DNA from: an uncultured Caulobacteraceae bacterium
GTDB taxonomy: Bacteria; Pseudomonadota; Alphaproteobacteria; Caulobacterales; Caulobacteraceae
Reading direction: 5' to 3'
Length of the DNA stretch: 6,935 nt
Assembly (NCBI GenBank): GCA_903884915.1
Contig: CAISGS010000085.1
Location: 1 to 6,935, forward strand
Under the pieces are notes generated by a model. That model did no database searches. It saw only the letters and a list, made by a program, of their open reading frames with translations, and had not been told where the DNA came from. Position 1 is the stretch's first letter. Every line of letters starts with the position of its first letter. Below are positions 6,606 through 6,935 of this stretch, piece after piece. A program made the position numbers and the translations under genes.

Positions 6606-6935
6606 TTAGCCTTCAAAATAGAGTGGCGGCGATCCTGCCACATCAACCGACAGGGCAAAGAGCCCGCCAGCCTGCGGCTGCGCTTCGAGTTGCTGGGGCG
6701 TCAGCCCATCGCGCGCACTGGTCACGAACAGGGTCTTGAGGTCAGGACCGCCGAAACTGCAACTGGTGGGGCATTGAACGGGCATGGGGATGATCCGGTC
6801 AATGGTGCCATCGGGCGCATAGCGCACAATGCGCCACCCATCCCATTGCGCGTTCCACAGATAGCCTTCGCAATCCACCGCCGAGCCATCGGGCGTCGCC
6901 GCTTGCCCTCGCGTTTGGGCAAAGACCTGCTGCCC
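6606..6935 (-). CDS. SMP-30/gluconolactonase-family sugar lactonase, 5' part cut by window edge
   Basis: The last 109 residues of a six-bladed beta-propeller lactonase; the reading frame is open through the right edge, so the true start lies outside. Motifs match the C-terminal third of SMP-30/regucalcin: PDGSAVDCEGYLW (fragment residues 15-27), where the PDG aspartate aligns with the metal ligand D204 of human SMP-30; then WDGWRIVRYAPDG, PTSCSFGGPDL, LFVTSARDGL and a QPQAGGLFAL ending. About two thirds of the usual protein of about 290 residues is missing, including the other metal ligands. Such enzymes open aldonolactones to aldonic acids, which fits the step between the SDR dehydrogenase and the dehydratase: D-galactonolactone to D-galactonate. 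It probably forms one transcript with the GH42 gene. The GTG at 6878 is an internal valine codon, not a start. Family is confident; galactonolactone as substrate is inferred from context. Confidence 0.9.
   Translation of the reverse strand, partial: GQQVFAQTRGQAATPDGSAVDCEGYLWNAQWDGWRIVRYAPDGTIDRIIPMPVQCPTSCSFGGPDLKTLFVTSARDGLTPQQLEAQPQAGGLFALSVDVAGSPPLYFEG
6610..6614 (-). promoter_or_regulatory. Ribosome binding site for the GH42 gene
   Basis: GAAGG on the minus strand, 10 nt before the ATG at 6599 and inside the last codons of the lactonase gene. This supports co-transcription of the two genes and the chosen start. Confidence 0.5.

Noticed and set aside
6606..6878. A short 90-codon gene starting at a GTG at 6878
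   Set aside because: The frame stays open to the window edge and the upstream residues contain the conserved PDG motif, so this is the tail of a longer lactonase gene.

Overview
The window is one co-directional, minus-strand gene cluster for galactose catabolism. GC content is fairly high and GC-rich codons are preferred. The proteins resemble those of Alphaproteobacteria; in particular the sugar dehydrogenase and the sugar-acid dehydratase look like the Caulobacter xylose enzymes XylB and XylD. A Caulobacterales or Sphingomonadales host is my inference; there is no rRNA or other taxonomic marker to prove it.

Layout in transcription order (right to left): (1) the C-terminal third of an SMP-30/gluconolactonase-family sugar lactonase, cut by the right edge; (2) a complete GH42 beta-galactosidase 6 nt downstream; (3) a TetR-family regulator after a 48-nt gap; (4) after an 89-nt AT-rich gap, the main intergenic space, an IlvD/Edd-family sugar-acid dehydratase; (5) an SDR-family sugar 1-dehydrogenase; (6) 2-dehydro-3-deoxygalactonokinase (DgoK); (7) 2-dehydro-3-deoxy-6-phosphogalactonate aldolase (DgoA), cut by the left edge. 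Genes 4-7 overlap at each junction (TGATG, GTGA, ATGA), so they are almost certainly one mRNA with coupled translation.

Together the genes encode a near-complete De Ley-Doudoroff pathway: beta-galactoside -> D-galactose (GH42) -> D-galactonolactone (SDR) -> D-galactonate (SMP-30 lactonase) -> 2-keto-3-deoxygalactonate (IlvD/Edd dehydratase) -> 2-keto-3-deoxy-6-phosphogalactonate (DgoK) -> pyruvate + glyceraldehyde 3-phosphate (DgoA). Kinase and aldolase are the classical Dgo enzymes. The dehydratase, however, is an iron-sulfur IlvD/Edd protein rather than the enolase-superfamily DgoD, and the regulator is TetR-type rather than GntR-type DgoR. No transporter, mutarotase or outer-membrane receptor lies in the window.

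The window is almost entirely coding. I saw no RNA gene, mobile element, CRISPR array or clear terminator. I found no wholly new system; the points worth checking are the mixed enzyme set, the regulator placement and its possible operator, and a GH42 enzyme without the usual zinc-site cysteines.
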